Position numbers and translations under genes: made by a program. From assembly GCF_001584145.1 (NCBI RefSeq), contig NZ_CP013232.1:1860001-1924000 (forward strand): DNA of 64,000 nt, in the 5' to 3' direction. Below are positions 26,619 through 36,974 of this stretch, piece after piece. Positions within the stretch are counted from its first letter, which is position 1. Each line of letters begins with the position of its first letter. Source of the stretch: Collimonas fungivorans (GTDB lineage Bacteria; Pseudomonadota; Gammaproteobacteria; Burkholderiales; Burkholderiaceae_D). The notes below the pieces were generated by a model. It saw only the letters and a list, made by a program, of their open reading frames with translations. It was not told where the DNA came from and did not search any database.

Positions 26619-27182
26619 TTACTGTTGCGGCCGTTCGCCCAGGTACAGCAACTGATCCAGCCGGCCGCGCAGGCTGCGGGCGATTTCCTCGCCCTTGGCC
26701 TTGAGCACCGCCTCCAGGTACTGCTGGCGCAGTTCGCGGAAATCCTGGACGCTGCTGGCGCGTTCGACCTTCAGCTGCAGGCCGTAGCCGCGCAAGCCGA
26801 TCATGCTCTTGATGGTGTCATTATAGAAATGATAAATCGCTTCAAACTGGGTTTGTCCCGGCGGCAGCACCTGCTCAGCCGGCATGGATGCAGCAGTGGG
26901 CGGCGCCATGTTTTTCGATGCCGGAGTTTCAACTGGAGCGGGGCTGCTGCCCGTGTTTGCCTTGGTGCTGCCGCTATCGGCGGTGGCCTGGATCAGGCCA
27001 GCTTGCAGCAACTCGTCGAGGTGTTCCTGGCCCAGGCCGAGGCCGGCTACCTTCCGCAGCAACTCGTCGTTGCCGGTCTTGCCATCCACCAGCAGCAGCA
27101 GGGTACGCAGGCGCGGCGCCACGGTTTGGCCGCGTGTTGCTATTTCGGTACGGCCGCGATCGGTTTTGTCGTAAATTATCAT
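26619..27182 (-). CDS. Conserved hypothetical protein
   Basis: A 187-residue soluble protein of unknown function. The N-terminal third (TEIATRGQTVAPRLRTLLLLVDGKTGNDELLRKV) resembles a winged-helix-like domain with a GLGQEHLDELLQAGLI segment. A Pro/Ala/Ser-rich linker (about 75-105) separates it from a helical C-terminal domain with YHFYNDTIKSMIGLRGYGLQLKVERA. This layout is seen in hypothetical proteins of Oxalobacteraceae as far as I recall, but no function is known. It converges with the ABC-F gene and is divergent from nadA. Confidence 0.7.
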   Translation of the reverse strand: MIIYDKTDRGRTEIATRGQTVAPRLRTLLLLVDGKTGNDELLRKVAGLGLGQEHLDELLQAGLIQATADSGSTKANTGSSPAPVETPASKNMAPPTAASMPAEQVLPPGQTQFEAIYHFYNDTIKSMIGLRGYGLQLKVERASSVQDFRELRQQYLEAVLKAKGEEIARSLRGRLDQLLYLGERPQQ

Positions 27183-27441
27183 GTTGTCCCTGTGTTCTTA
27201 TATGTATCCAGCAAAATGCTCGGACATTTAACCCGGCAGATTTTTTTTATGACAATTATGAAATCATAGTACGGGAGTTCATTCTTGCTTGCAATAAGGT
27301 AATGCTCACACGCGATGTCAAGGTTGGCGCTAGAATTCCTGTCTCGACGCCTCCCGTTTGCCGTTGCAAAATGCCTTGTTGCAGCTTCTGTCGTATCATT
27401 GCGTATTCCCGCAGCTCATGACCCTCTCATCCATCGTAGCC

Positions 27442-28584
27442 ATGCAAACCCACGCCATCAAAACCGTTGAATTCGAGCGGCCGCAAATGGACTCAGGCAG
27501 CAGCAGTTGCACCGCTCATGCCTGGGCTCGCGTCCCTGACACCCCCACCCCTGACCAGAAAATCGCCCTCAAGGAGCGCATCAGGCGCCTGCTGAAAGAA
27601 CAGCAGGCAGTGCTGGTCGCGCATTATTACGTTGATGGCGATTTACAGGACCTGGCAGAAGAAACAGGTGGCTGCGTCTCCGATTCGCTCGAGATGGCGC
27701 GCTTCGGCCGCGACCACCCGGCCCAGACGCTGGTGGTTGCCGGCGTCAAGTTCATGGGCGAGACTTCAAAAATACTGAGCCCGCACAAACGCGTGCTGAT
27801 GCCCGACCTGGACGCCACCTGCTCGCTCGACCTGGGTTGCCCGGCTGACGAATTTTCCGCTTTTTGCGATGCGCATCCGGATCGCACCGTGGTGGTATAC
27901 GCCAACACCAGCGCTGCGGTCAAGGCGCGCGCCGACTGGATGGTGACATCGTCCATCGGCCTCGACATCGTGGCCCACCTGCACGCGCAGGGTAAAAAGA
28001 TCCTGTGGGCGCCGGACAAACACCTGGGCGGCTATATACAGAAACAGACCGGCGCCGACATGCTGCTGTGGCAGGGTTCCTGCCTGGTGCATGACGAGTT
28101 CAAGGGCGTCGAACTGGAATTGCTGCGCCAGCAGCACCCGAAGGCCAAGATCCTGGTGCATCCGGAATCGCCGGAAGCGGTGGTGGCGCAAGCCGATGTG
28201 GTCGGCTCCACCACCCAGCTGATCGCCGCGGCCCAGAGCCTGGACGCCGATGAATTCATCGTCGCCACCGATAACGGCATCCTGCACAAGATGCGCATGG
28301 CGGCGCCCGGCAAACGTTTTATCGATGCGCCGACCGCCGGCAACAGCGCCACCTGCAAGAGCTGCGCGCATTGCCCGTGGATGGCGATGAACGGCTTGCA
28401 GAACCTGGCCGATGTGCTGGAATTCGGCGGCAATGAAATCCACGTCGACGCTGAAACCGGCCGCAAGGCGGTGGTCTGCATCGACCGCATGCTGGATTTC
28501 GCGGCCCAGCGCAAAGCCAATGTGCGCCCGTCCAGCGACCTGGCGCAAGAACAAAAACTGTTTTCAGGAATCGGTCCAGCATGA
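27442..28584 (+). CDS. nadA: Quinolinate synthase A
   Basis: A 380-residue Fe-S enzyme that condenses iminoaspartate with dihydroxyacetone phosphate to quinolinate. The three cluster cysteines are visible in [15 protein letters not shown] (Cys near 128-133), the GSCLVHDEF region and [36 protein letters not shown] near residue 50 is the substrate-binding motif. Start choice: ATG 27442 ([15 protein letters not shown]) fits related proteins; ATG 27418 is possible and neither has a strong ribosome site. The gene overlaps nadC by four bases; NadB is encoded 5 kb away. Confidence 0.93.
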   Translation: MQTHAIKTVEFERPQMDSGSSSCTAHAWARVPDTPTPDQKIALKERIRRLLKEQQAVLVAHYYVDGDLQDLAEETGGCVSDSLEMARFGRDHPAQTLVVAGVKFMGETSKILSPHKRVLMPDLDATCSLDLGCPADEFSAFCDAHPDRTVVVYANTSAAVKARADWMVTSSIGLDIVAHLHAQGKKILWAPDKHLGGYIQKQTGADMLLWQGSCLVHDEFKGVELELLRQQHPKAKILVHPESPEAVVAQADVVGSTTQLIAAAQSLDADEFIVATDNGILHKMRMAAPGKRFIDAPTAGNSATCKSCAHCPWMAMNGLQNLADVLEFGGNEIHVDAETGRKAVVCIDRMLDFAAQRKANVRPSSDLAQEQKLFSGIGPA

Positions 28585-29471
28585 GTACATCCACCAGCAA
28601 CTCAGTTAGCAATTTGGAGAATCGTTTCGCGCCGTTTGACGCTGCGCTGCAAACGGCGTTCGACAACAATATCCGCACCGCGATTGCCGAAGACGTCGGC
28701 AGCGGCGATCTGACCGGCAAGCTGGTTCCCGAGCAGCAGATGGTCAAGGCGCGCGTGATCGTGCGCGAGCAGGCCGTGCTGTGTGGCGCGCCATGGTTCG
28801 AAGCCGTGATGCGGCAGCTGGATGAACGCATCCGCATCGACTGGTCGTATGCCGAGGGCGACCTGATGAGCGCCGACAGCCAGGTCTGCCTCATCGATGC
28901 CCCGGCCCGGGCCTTGCTGACTGCCGAACGCGGCGCCTTGAATTTCCTGCAGCTGCTGTCCGGCGTGGCCAGCGCCACCCGCGTTTACGTCAACGCCATT
29001 GCCGATACCAAGGCGCATATCCTCGATACCCGCAAAACCCTGCCCGGCCTGCGCCTGGCGCAGAAATACGCAGTGCGCGTCGGCGGCGGCCACAACCAGC
29101 GGCTGGCCCTGTACGACGGCATCCTGATCAAGGAAAACCATATCGCCGCGGCCGGCGGCATCGCTGCCGCCATGCAGGCGGCGCACAAGCTGGATGCGGA
29201 CGTTACGGTACAGATCGAAGTGGAGAACCTGGTGCAGCTGGATGAAGCGTTGAGCGCCGGCGCCAATTCGGTCCTGCTCGACAATTTCAGCCTCGACGCC
29301 ATGCGCGACGCCGTCAAGCTGACCGACGGCAGGGCGCTGCTGGAAGCCTCCGGCGGCATCAATATGGATACGGTGCGGGCCATAGCGGAAACCGGCGTCG
29401 ACCGGATTTCGATCGGCAGCCTGACCAAGGATATCCGGGCGACCGATTATTCACTGCGGATCATTGGATAA
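28581..29471 (+). CDS. nadC: Nicotinate-nucleotide pyrophosphorylase (quinolinate phosphoribosyltransferase)
   Basis: A 296-residue enzyme that converts quinolinate and PRPP to nicotinate mononucleotide, the step after NadA. Family motifs include [28 protein letters not shown] (substrate Arg/Lys), [20 protein letters not shown] and [25 protein letters not shown] for phosphate binding. The ATG lies within the nadA stop (ATGA overlap), implying coupled translation. Confidence 0.95.
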   Translation: MSTSTSNSVSNLENRFAPFDAALQTAFDNNIRTAIAEDVGSGDLTGKLVPEQQMVKARVIVREQAVLCGAPWFEAVMRQLDERIRIDWSYAEGDLMSADSQVCLIDAPARALLTAERGALNFLQLLSGVASATRVYVNAIADTKAHILDTRKTLPGLRLAQKYAVRVGGGHNQRLALYDGILIKENHIAAAGGIAAAMQAAHKLDADVTVQIEVENLVQLDEALSAGANSVLLDNFSLDAMRDAVKLTDGRALLEASGGINMDTVRAIAETGVDRISIGSLTKDIRATDYSLRIIG

Positions 29472-29508
29472 AACCTGGCGGAACGGGCATGCAGCGGCAA
29501 TAAAGCGC

Positions 29509-29706
29509 TCAGTGAATGAGTTTTGCTGCAGTGAATGCCAGGGCTGTCAGCGAGACGGCGGTTCCGATAAACCATCTTAGAAGAGTGGCCTCAAGCCTGG
29601 ACACATCTTCTTTGGTGGCCATATGGTCCAGGCGTGTTTCAATGCGCGTCAGGCGGTCACGCGCCTCGCCGGCAAATTCTTCAAGTTTGATGATCCTGGT
29701 TTCCAT
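29509..29706 (-). CDS. Small coiled-coil membrane protein
   Basis: A 65-residue protein with an N-terminal amphipathic coiled-coil (residues 1-42, METRIIKLEEFAGEARDRLT then RIETRLDHMATKEDV) and one C-terminal transmembrane helix (about 45-62). This resembles the short DUF1640/holin-accessory-like proteins frequent in Burkholderiales. Function unknown. The ribosome site is weak, but the heptad pattern and anchor are unlikely to arise by chance. Confidence 0.6.
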   Translation of the reverse strand: METRIIKLEEFAGEARDRLTRIETRLDHMATKEDVSRLEATLLRWFIGTAVSLTALAFTAAKLIH

Positions 29707-29836
29707 GCAGAGATGTTAACTGCAGCTTGTGCCAGGATCAAGCCCTCCAAGCCGCGATTTGAATCGGTTTAGGCATTTACCGTATAGGCTGGGCAGGGCA
29801 AGCAACCCGGCCGTATACGGCATGTTACCTGGTACG

Positions 29837-31114
29837 TTACTGGACTTTCCCTTGAGCAAAATCCATGATCAGCCGCGTCGATAAATACAGGCGCGGAACG
29901 ATGGTGTTCAGCAGGACGTATTCAGCGTCGTTCGAATGCGCGCCGTAACCGCTCAGTCCCATTCCTTCCACCACCGCAGCTTTCGATTTTAATGCCGCGA
30001 ACGCCGCATCGGTGCCGCCGCCGCTGGCTACGTCTACCACGGTCATCGGCAGGTCCAGTTCCTGGTAGATCTTCTGGCCGTAAGCCGAGACGGCGCGCGA
30101 AGCGGCGTTGGTTTCCAGTGGCGGCCGCCGCATTTCAAATGTCAGGTGCACCTTGGCGTCCGGGATCAACTGTTTCTTGACGCGTTCTTGCAGCTGTTCC
30201 TGCAGCTGCTGGAAATCGCTCACTTTCAAGGCGCGGGCGTCGGCTTGCGCACTGGCGCTGGCTGGAATCACGTTGCGGTTGGTGCCGGCTTGCGCCACGG
30301 TCCAGTTCAGTTTCAGGCCGCGTTCCGGCTGCGACAAGGAGCTCAGCTGCAGCACCTGGTGCGACAGTTCATACAAGGCGTTGATGCCTTTTTCCGGTGC
30401 CGCCCCGGCGTGCGAGGATTTGCCTTCAACCTTCAGGTAAGCCGCGGCGATGCCGCTGGTCGCCAGCCGCAGCTGGCCTTGGGCGCCGCCGCCTTCATAG
30501 GAAAACACGGCATCCTGTTCGGCCCCCAGCCTGGTATGCAGGCTGCGGCCGCCAGGCGAACTGATTTCTTCGTCGCCGTTGATCAATACCGTCAGCGTGT
30601 CGTAATCCTTGAAACCGATTTTTTGCAGGATGGCGATGGTGTGCAGTATGGTGGCGACGCCTTGCTTGTCGTCGGCGATGCCGAGGCCGTAGGCCTTGTC
30701 GCCGTCAACCCGGAACTGCTGGTCCTTCAGCATGCCGCGCAGGTACACCGTATCCATGTGTGCGATCAGCATGATCTTGCGCTTGCCGGTGCCCTTGAAA
30801 ACCGCGTGTACGATCTGCCCGATCTTTTCCGGAGTGTCGCCCATCCGGTAGATTTCCGGCGCGTCCAGCAGTTCGGCCTTGCCGCCCAGCTGCGTCAGGC
30901 GATCGCGGATCAAGGCGGCGATCCTGGCCAGGCCTTCAAGGTCGCCGCTGCCCGATTCGATATTCACCAGGTCGCGCATGGTGTCCATCATCGCCGGCTT
31001 CTCTTTTTGCGCCAGGTCGTATACCGGCGCCACCGGCGCCGCCTGGACCAGGCCGGCGCTCAATAGCAGGGCGGCAAGCAGGCTTTTTTTCAGGGAAAAG
31101 GATGTCTGTTTCAA
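29837..31114 (-). CDS. M20-family peptidase, glutamate carboxypeptidase-like, exported
   Basis: A 425-residue periplasmic metallopeptidase of the CPG2/ArgE group. The start is a TTG at 31114, preceded by GGAGA at good spacing; the reading frame continues upstream into the transporter gene but is not credible there. A Sec signal (FSLKKSLLAALLLSAGLVQA) precedes the mature chain. Zn-site motifs: LIAHMDTVY (His, Asp), GIADDKQGVATILH (bridging Asp), NGDEEISSPGGRSL (catalytic Glu pair) and the dimerisation segment GKSSHAGAAPEKG. It probably cleaves glutamate or other C-terminal residues from conjugates. The upstream MHS transporter gene, 55 bp away in the same direction, may import the product. Confidence 0.87.
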   Translation of the reverse strand: MKQTSFSLKKSLLAALLLSAGLVQAAPVAPVYDLAQKEKPAMMDTMRDLVNIESGSGDLEGLARIAALIRDRLTQLGGKAELLDAPEIYRMGDTPEKIGQIVHAVFKGTGKRKIMLIAHMDTVYLRGMLKDQQFRVDGDKAYGLGIADDKQGVATILHTIAILQKIGFKDYDTLTVLINGDEEISSPGGRSLHTRLGAEQDAVFSYEGGGAQGQLRLATSGIAAAYLKVEGKSSHAGAAPEKGINALYELSHQVLQLSSLSQPERGLKLNWTVAQAGTNRNVIPASASAQADARALKVSDFQQLQEQLQERVKKQLIPDAKVHLTFEMRRPPLETNAASRAVSAYGQKIYQELDLPMTVVDVASGGGTDAAFAALKSKAAVVEGMGLSGYGAHSNDAEYVLLNTIVPRLYLSTRLIMDFAQGKVQ

Positions 31115-31169
31115 CTTCTGTCTCCGTTGGTTTGAATGAGGTGCTGCATGAGGTACTGCGTTTTTGTTG

Positions 31170-32483
31170 CTAGAGCTGCTGCAGGTTGGTATCGCGTGTC
31201 TCGCGCATGCACAGCACCGCAGCCAGGCTGAGCGCCGCGGCCACCGATACATAGGCGCCGACATAAGCCAGGCCGCCACGCTGCGCCAGCAGCTGCGCGA
31301 TATAGGGCGCCACCGATGCGCCGAGGATGCCGCCGATGTTGTATGCCACACCGGCGCCGGTATAACGCACGCTGGTGGGAAACAGTTCCGGCAGCAGTGC
31401 TCCCATGGGTGCGAAAGTCACGCCCATCAGGAACAGGAAGATGATCAGGAACAGGGCAATCGCTACCATATTGCCGCTGCCGAACAGCGGTTGCATGGTG
31501 AAGCCCGCCGCGATCGCCGCCAGGGTGCCGACGATCAGCACCGGGCGCCGGCCGAAACGGTCGCTGGCCATGGCCGAGAACGGCGTGGCCAGCGCCATGA
31601 ACACCACTGCCAGGCATAGCAGCGCCAGGAATTCCTGGCGCGGGATATGCAGGGTAGTGACGCCATAGGACAGCGAGAACACGGTCGCGATATAGAACAA
31701 GGTATAGCAGACAATCATTGCCACGGCGCCCAGCATCACCGGCCGCCAGTGATGCTGGAACAGGGTGACAGCCGGCACTTTCACGCGCTGGTGCTTCTCC
31801 AGTGCCGCGGCAAACACCGGCGTTTCGGCAATCTTCAGCCGCACATACAGGCCCAGCACCACCAGCACCGCGCTGAAAATGAAAGGGATGCGCCAGCCCC
31901 AGCTCTTGAACTGCTCATCCGACAGGCTCAAGGCGAGGGCGAGGAACAGGCCGTTCGCCATCAGGAAACCGACTGAAGGGCCAAGCTGCGGGAACATGCC
32001 GTACCTGCCGCGTTTTCCCGGCGGCGCATATTCGGTGGCCAGCAGCGCTGCGCCGCCCCATTCGCCGCCCAGGCCAATGCCCTGGGCAAACCGCAGCAGG
32101 CACAGCAGGACCGGCGCCAGCGCACCGATAGAGGCGTAACTCGGCAGGAAACCGATCAGCGTGGTGGCTACGCCCATTACCAGCAGCGACAGCACCAGCG
32201 TTGATTTGCGTCCGATGCGGTCGCCGAAATGGCCGAACAGGAAGGCGCCGACCGGGCGCGCGATAAAGGCGATGCCGAAGGTGACGAAAGCCGACAGCGC
32301 TTGCGCCGTCGGTGAGTCATGCGGGAAAAATACCGGACCGATGACCAGCGCCGCCGCGGTTGCGTAGACGTAGAAGTCGTAGAATTCTATGGCGGTGCCA
32401 ATGAAGCTGGCGAAGATCACGCGCCTGGCGCTGTTCTGCGCAGGGCTTGGGGCAGATGTGATTGGCTGCGACGCTGCACTCAT
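31170..32483 (-). CDS. MHS-family MFS transporter (ProP/ShiA-like)
   Basis: A 437-residue 12-helix inner-membrane symporter of the metabolite:H+ symporter family. The start MSAASQPITSAPSP is followed by RRVIFASFIGTAIEFYDFYVYATA, the MHS signature in helix 1. The loop-2 motif is GHFGDRIGRKSTLV and the matching half repeat is AMASDRFGRRPVL. SD GAGGAGA precedes the ATG. It is co-directional with and 55 bp upstream of the M20 peptidase gene, suggesting a scavenging unit. The substrate (organic acid or compatible solute) is unknown. Confidence 0.88.
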   Translation of the reverse strand: MSAASQPITSAPSPAQNSARRVIFASFIGTAIEFYDFYVYATAAALVIGPVFFPHDSPTAQALSAFVTFGIAFIARPVGAFLFGHFGDRIGRKSTLVLSLLVMGVATTLIGFLPSYASIGALAPVLLCLLRFAQGIGLGGEWGGAALLATEYAPPGKRGRYGMFPQLGPSVGFLMANGLFLALALSLSDEQFKSWGWRIPFIFSAVLVVLGLYVRLKIAETPVFAAALEKHQRVKVPAVTLFQHHWRPVMLGAVAMIVCYTLFYIATVFSLSYGVTTLHIPRQEFLALLCLAVVFMALATPFSAMASDRFGRRPVLIVGTLAAIAAGFTMQPLFGSGNMVAIALFLIIFLFLMGVTFAPMGALLPELFPTSVRYTGAGVAYNIGGILGASVAPYIAQLLAQRGGLAYVGAYVSVAAALSLAAVLCMRETRDTNLQQL

Positions 32484-32562
32484 CGTTTCTCCTCATTTTT
32501 TAGTTTGAAGTCCAAGCATAGCCGAGATGAAGCGGAAGCGACACTGTTGCAGATCAGACCAG

Positions 32563-33783
32563 CTAGGCCAGCGGCGCCGGCAGCCGCTCCAGCACGCGTA
32601 CCTCGGAATCGAAGATGATCCAGGCTTGCACCACGAAGCCGGCCAGTGCCAGCACCAGGCAGGCCGGTTCGCCCCAGCGTGCGCCGACCAGGCCGCCCAG
32701 TGCGGCGCCGATCGGCCGCGCGCCGGTATTGACCGTCAGGAAAATCGCCGAGACCCGTCCCAGCATGGCGCCGGGCGTGACGGTCTGGCGCAGCGTGGTC
32801 GAGGTGATGACCCAGATGATCGGGCCGACGCCGAACAGGAAGAAGGCCACGGCCGCCAGCACACCACTCGGCAGCAACAGCGTCGCCACCATGGTGATGG
32901 CCGCCAGCACCGAGATCGCCGGGCCGATCTGGATCGCGCGGCCGAACGGCAGCCTGGCCACCACCCGCGGCGTCAGCAGCGCGCCCAGCATCATGCCGAC
33001 GCCATAGGCGCCGAGCGTCATGCCGACCTCGCCGGCGCTGAGGCCGAGCTTGCGCACCGCGTATGGTACATATGCAGCCTGCAGCACGAACCAGGAAATG
33101 TTCCAGGCCACGGCGGTCAGCAGGATCGGCCGCAGCAGCTTGTCGCGCCAGACCATGTGCGCGCCGTCGCGCAACTCCAGCAGCGGATGGCGCGGCGCTG
33201 CCGGCGCCCGCTGCGGTTCGCGCAGTTGCAATAGCAGCACCACGGCCGAGCCCGACAGGATGGCCGCCAGCACGAATGCGGTCGAGGCGCCGGCCCATGA
33301 AGTCAGCGCGCCGCCGAGGGCGGGACCGGCGGCAAAGGCGGTGCTGCGCGCCAGTTCCAGCCGGCCATTGGCTTTCGCCAGCAGTTCGCGTCCTACCAGC
33401 GCCGGCACGATGGCAGGAGCGGCGACGCTGAAACCGACAGTGCCGACGGCGCCGATGAAGCCGAGCACCGCCAGCAAGCCGATCGAAAGGTGACCGGACA
33501 GGAGCGCCGTCAGCACGCCCAGCAAGGCCAGCATGCGCAGCACCTCGGCGATTACCATCAGGCGCTTGCGCGAGGTGCGGTCGGCCAGCAGGCCGAATGG
33601 AATCGAGAGCAGGAGAAACGGCAGCGACTGCACCGCGGCCAGCGTACCGATTTCGCCGGGGCCGGCGCCCAGCAACAGCACTGCCATGATGGGCGTGGCC
33701 GCCAGGCTGAGCTGTTCGGCCGATTGGGCGGCAAGGTTGGACCAGGTGAGGGCGACCAGGGAAGGAGGGAGTTTTGACGTCAT
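32563..33783 (-). CDS. MFS transporter, EntS/MFS_3-like
   Basis: A 406-residue 12-helix membrane protein. LAAQSAEQLSLAATPIMAVLLLG forms helix 1. FGLLADRTSRKRLMV is the A-like loop motif, and PFGRAIQIG with GVGPIIWVITSTTLRQTVTPGAMLGRVSA belongs to the C-terminal half, as in the MFS_3/EntS exporters. The ATG at 33783 is the likely start; a GTG 13 codons upstream is possible. Substrate unknown; no siderophore genes are nearby. It appears monocistronic, between the MHS transporter and nadB. Confidence 0.82.
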   Translation of the reverse strand: MTSKLPPSLVALTWSNLAAQSAEQLSLAATPIMAVLLLGAGPGEIGTLAAVQSLPFLLLSIPFGLLADRTSRKRLMVIAEVLRMLALLGVLTALLSGHLSIGLLAVLGFIGAVGTVGFSVAAPAIVPALVGRELLAKANGRLELARSTAFAAGPALGGALTSWAGASTAFVLAAILSGSAVVLLLQLREPQRAPAAPRHPLLELRDGAHMVWRDKLLRPILLTAVAWNISWFVLQAAYVPYAVRKLGLSAGEVGMTLGAYGVGMMLGALLTPRVVARLPFGRAIQIGPAISVLAAITMVATLLLPSGVLAAVAFFLFGVGPIIWVITSTTLRQTVTPGAMLGRVSAIFLTVNTGARPIGAALGGLVGARWGEPACLVLALAGFVVQAWIIFDSEVRVLERLPAPLA

Positions 33784-33880
33784 GAAATTCTTTGGTGTTC
33801 TTGGAGAACGGAAGTGTCGCACCGTCGCCGGCGGCGAGCACTCCGTTTCTTGGTGCGCAATTCGTCTGCGCGCAGAGCAG

Positions 33881-35491
33881 TTAGCGGCGCTCCGGCGTCA
33901 GCACGCTGGGCAAAGCCTTGGCCAGCGTTTCCGGATAATCCTGGCTGTAGTGAAGGCCGCGGCTCTCGTGGCGCGACAAGGCGCTTTCAACGATCAGCGA
34001 CGCCACTTGCACCAGGTTGCGCAATTCCAGCAAATCGCGGCTGATGCGGAAGTGCGCATAATATTCGTCGATTTCTTCCTTCAGCAGGCGGATCCGGTGC
34101 TGGGCGCGCTCCAGGCGTTTGTTGGTGCGCACGATGCCGACGTAATTCCACATGAAGCGGCGCAATTCGTCCCAGTTATGGGAGATCACCACTTCCTCGT
34201 CGGCGTCGGTCACGCGGCTTTCATCCCAGGCCGGCAGCGGGACGGCTTTCGGCGTCTCTTGCTGGGCGATGAACTTGGCGGTGGCGCGGCCCACCACCAC
34301 GCATTCCAGCAGCGAATTGCTGGCCAGGCGGTTGGCGCCGTGCAAACCGGTATAAGCGGTTTCGCCGACCGCATACAAACCGGGCAGGTCGGTGCGGCCG
34401 TTCAGGTCGGTGACGATGCCGCCGCAGGTAAAGTGCACTGCAGGCACCACCGGGATCGCCTGCTTGGTGATGTCGATGCCCAGCTCCATGCAGCGCGCGT
34501 AGATGGTGGGGAAATGCTCTTTCAGGAATTCCGGCGACTTGTGGGTGATGTCGAGGTCGACGTGGTCCAGGCCGCGTTTTTTCATCTCGAAGTCGATCGC
34601 CCGCGCCACCACGTCGCGCGGCGCCAGCTCGGCGCGCTCGTCGTGCGCCGGCATGAAACGCATGCCGGCATCGGCGCCTTCGGTGTCCGGCAATTTCAGC
34701 ACGCCGCCTTCGCCTCGTATCGCTTCGGTAATCAGGAAAGACTTGGCGTACGGGTGGTACAAGCAGGTCGGATGGAACTGGATGAATTCCATGTTGGCGA
34801 CCCGGCAGCCAGCGCGCCAGGCCATGGCGATGCCGTCGCCGGTGGCGCTGTCGGGGTTGGTGGTGTACAGGTAGACCTTGCCGGCGCCGCCGGTGGCCAG
34901 CACCGTGTGGTTGGCGGCCAGGGTCAGCACCTTGCCGGTCTTGACGTTCTTGGCGTACAGGCCGAGGCAGCGCGGTGCGCTCTTGCCGGTTTCGCCGGTG
35001 GCTACCTTCTTCGACGTGATCAGGTCGATCGCGTAGTGATCTTCCAGCAGCGTGATGTTCGGATGGGCGCGTACCTTTTGTTCCAGCGTCACCTGCACCG
35101 CATGGCCGGTGGCGTCGGCGGCGTGGATGATGCGGCGCTGGCTGTGGCCGCCTTCGCGCGTCAGGTGGAAGCCCAGTTCGGCGCTGGCGTCGGGTGTGAA
35201 GGGCACGCCCTGTTCAATCAGCCATTCGATGGCGGCGCGGCCGTTCTCGACGATGAAGCGGGTCGCGCTTTCATCGCACAAGCCGGCGCCGGCGACCAGG
35301 GTGTCGTTGATATGCTGTTCATGACTGTCGCCGGAATCGAGCACGGCGGCGATGCCGCCCTGGGCCCAGTTGCTGGCGCCGTCGAGCAGCGCGCGTTTGG
35401 AGATGACGGCAACCTTGTTGTTTTCGGCAAGGTGCAGCGCGACCGACAGGCCGGCCAGGCCGCTGCCGATAATGGCGACATCGAATTTCAT
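33881..35491 (-). CDS. nadB: L-aspartate oxidase
   Basis: A 536-residue FAD enzyme that oxidises L-aspartate to iminoaspartate, the first step of NAD synthesis. Dinucleotide motif [20 protein letters not shown] opens the protein. [15 protein letters not shown], the active-site [16 protein letters not shown] region and [19 protein letters not shown] are NadB hallmarks. The C-terminal helical domain includes [21 protein letters not shown]. NadA and NadC, its pathway partners, are encoded 5 kb away on the other strand. Confidence 0.95.
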   Translation of the reverse strand: MKFDVAIIGSGLAGLSVALHLAENNKVAVISKRALLDGASNWAQGGIAAVLDSGDSHEQHINDTLVAGAGLCDESATRFIVENGRAAIEWLIEQGVPFTPDASAELGFHLTREGGHSQRRIIHAADATGHAVQVTLEQKVRAHPNITLLEDHYAIDLITSKKVATGETGKSAPRCLGLYAKNVKTGKVLTLAANHTVLATGGAGKVYLYTTNPDSATGDGIAMAWRAGCRVANMEFIQFHPTCLYHPYAKSFLITEAIRGEGGVLKLPDTEGADAGMRFMPAHDERAELAPRDVVARAIDFEMKKRGLDHVDLDITHKSPEFLKEHFPTIYARCMELGIDITKQAIPVVPAVHFTCGGIVTDLNGRTDLPGLYAVGETAYTGLHGANRLASNSLLECVVVGRATAKFIAQQETPKAVPLPAWDESRVTDADEEVVISHNWDELRRFMWNYVGIVRTNKRLERAQHRIRLLKEEIDEYYAHFRISRDLLELRNLVQVASLIVESALSRHESRGLHYSQDYPETLAKALPSVLTPERR

Positions 35492-35521
35492 GGTGGATGC
35501 TTGGTTATTGTTTTAATCCGG

Positions 35522-35544
35522 ATCGCCCCAGAGCCTGGGGCGAT
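35522..35544. promoter_or_regulatory. Perfect 10-bp hairpin upstream of nadB
   Basis: ATCGCCCCAG (35522-35531) and CTGGGGCGAT (35535-35544) pair perfectly around a 3-nt loop. It sits between the purT stop and the nadB start (30 bp upstream of the ATG). No T-run follows on either strand, so it is not a standard terminator. It could be a leader hairpin or repressor site of nadB. Confidence 0.55.
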
Positions 35545-35577
35545 GTCTCTACTACCCTCTGTTACTGTGCTGCGGGT

Positions 35578-35610
35578 TATTCCACGATTATTCCACGATT
35601 ATTCCACGAT
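35578..35610. repeat. Three tandem 11-bp units at the purT 3' end
   Basis: TATTCCACGAT is repeated three times without variation (35578-35588, 35589-35599, 35600-35610). On the coding strand it duplicates the last codons and stop of purT, so translation ends in the first unit and the other two are downstream. This looks like slippage or duplication at the gene end. Confidence 0.9.
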
Positions 35611-36809
35611 TACCGGTTTGACTTTGGCCGCAGCCTGTTTGGCCCTGATGCGCGCGGTCTCGACATCGTCAGCCGTGGCCAGCGCCACGCCCATGCGCCG
35701 CCGTGCGAAGGATTCCGGCTTGCCGAACAGGCGGATATCCACGCCTGGCACCCGCAGCGCGTCGGCCACGCCTTCAAACGCGATGCCCTTGGCGTCATGC
35801 TGGCCATAGATCACAGCTGAAGCCGCCGGGCTGCGCAAGGCGACGTTGACTGGCAGGCCGAGGATAGCCTTGGCGTGCAGCTCGAATTCGCTTTGCTGCT
35901 GGCTGGCCATGGTCACCATGCCGGTGTCGTGCGGGCGCGGGCTCACTTCGGAGAACCAGACCATTTCGTTCTTGACGAACAGCTCAACCCCGAACAGGCC
36001 GAGGCCGCCCAGGTTGTCGGTGACTTTCTTGGCGATGTCGCGCGCCCTGAGCAGCGCTTCCGGATGCATCGGATGCGGCTGCCAGGATTCGACGTAATCG
36101 CCTTGCACCTGGATGTGGCCGATCGGCTCGCAGAAATGGGTGGCGATGCTGCCGTCCTGCTGTAGCGCGCGCACCGTCAGCAACGTGATTTCATAATCGA
36201 AATCGATGAAGCCTTCGACGATGACGCGACCCGAATCGACCCGGCCGCCGGCGGCGGCGTAGGCCCAGGCGGCTTCGATTTCAGCGGCGCTGTCGATCTT
36301 CGACTGGCCTTTGCCCGAGGACGACATGACCGGCTTGATCACGCATGGAAAGCCGATTGCCGAGCAGGCGGCTTTCAGTTCGTCCAGGTTATTGGCAAAA
36401 CGGTAGGGCGATGTCGCCAGCGCCAGCGTTTCGCCGGCCAGGCGCCGTATGCCTTCGCGGTTCATGGTCAGCCAGGCGGCGCGCGCGGTGGGGATGACGG
36501 TGACCTTGCCGGCAGCTTCCAGCGCGACCAGGGTTTCGGTGGCAATCGCTTCGATTTCCGGCACGACCAAGTCGGGTTGCTCCAGCGCAATCAACGCTTC
36601 CAGCGCTGCGCCGTCGGCCATGTTGATCACGTGCGAACGGTGCGCGACCTGGTGGCCGGGGCGTTCGGGTAGCGGTCGACGGCAATGACTTCGACGCCTA
36701 GCCGCTGCAGCGAGATGATGACTTCCTTGCCGAGTTCGCCGGAGCCGAGCAGCATGACTTTGGTGGCGGAAGGGGAAAGCGGGGTGCCGATTGTGATTGG
36801 TGTCTTCAT
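35599..36809 (-). pseudogene. purT: Formate-dependent phosphoribosylglycinamide formyltransferase, frameshifted
   Basis: PurT is an ATP-grasp enzyme that makes formyl-GAR from formate in purine synthesis. Here it is split: the first part ([20 protein letters not shown], then [20 protein letters not shown] and AVDRYPNAP) stops early at a TGA. The rest ([20 protein letters not shown] onward, with [14 protein letters not shown]) continues in another frame. Adding one base in the CCCC run near 36658-36661 restores the expected [19 protein letters not shown] and a 403-residue protein of normal length. The rest is well preserved, so either a recent one-base deletion or an assembly error is likely. 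Confidence 0.85.
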
Positions 36810-36974
36810 ATTGGAAAGGAGCTGCGGCGCCTGGTTGCCATGCGCCGCGAATGTGCTGTTAGTCGTTGATCGGTGAGGTGGGTAATGGCGGTGAAAAATT
36901 CGTAAAGAGGGTATTTTATCGTTGGCCAGCGCCCGACAATAGCAAATATCAGGGCACAAGGACAGTTGGCAAAA

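Noticed and set aside
33533..35809. 758-codon plus-strand open frame opposite nadB
   Set aside because: It is a high-GC shadow of nadB and parts of its neighbours, with no ribosome site, low-complexity His/Arg/Gly-rich translation and no recognisable domain.
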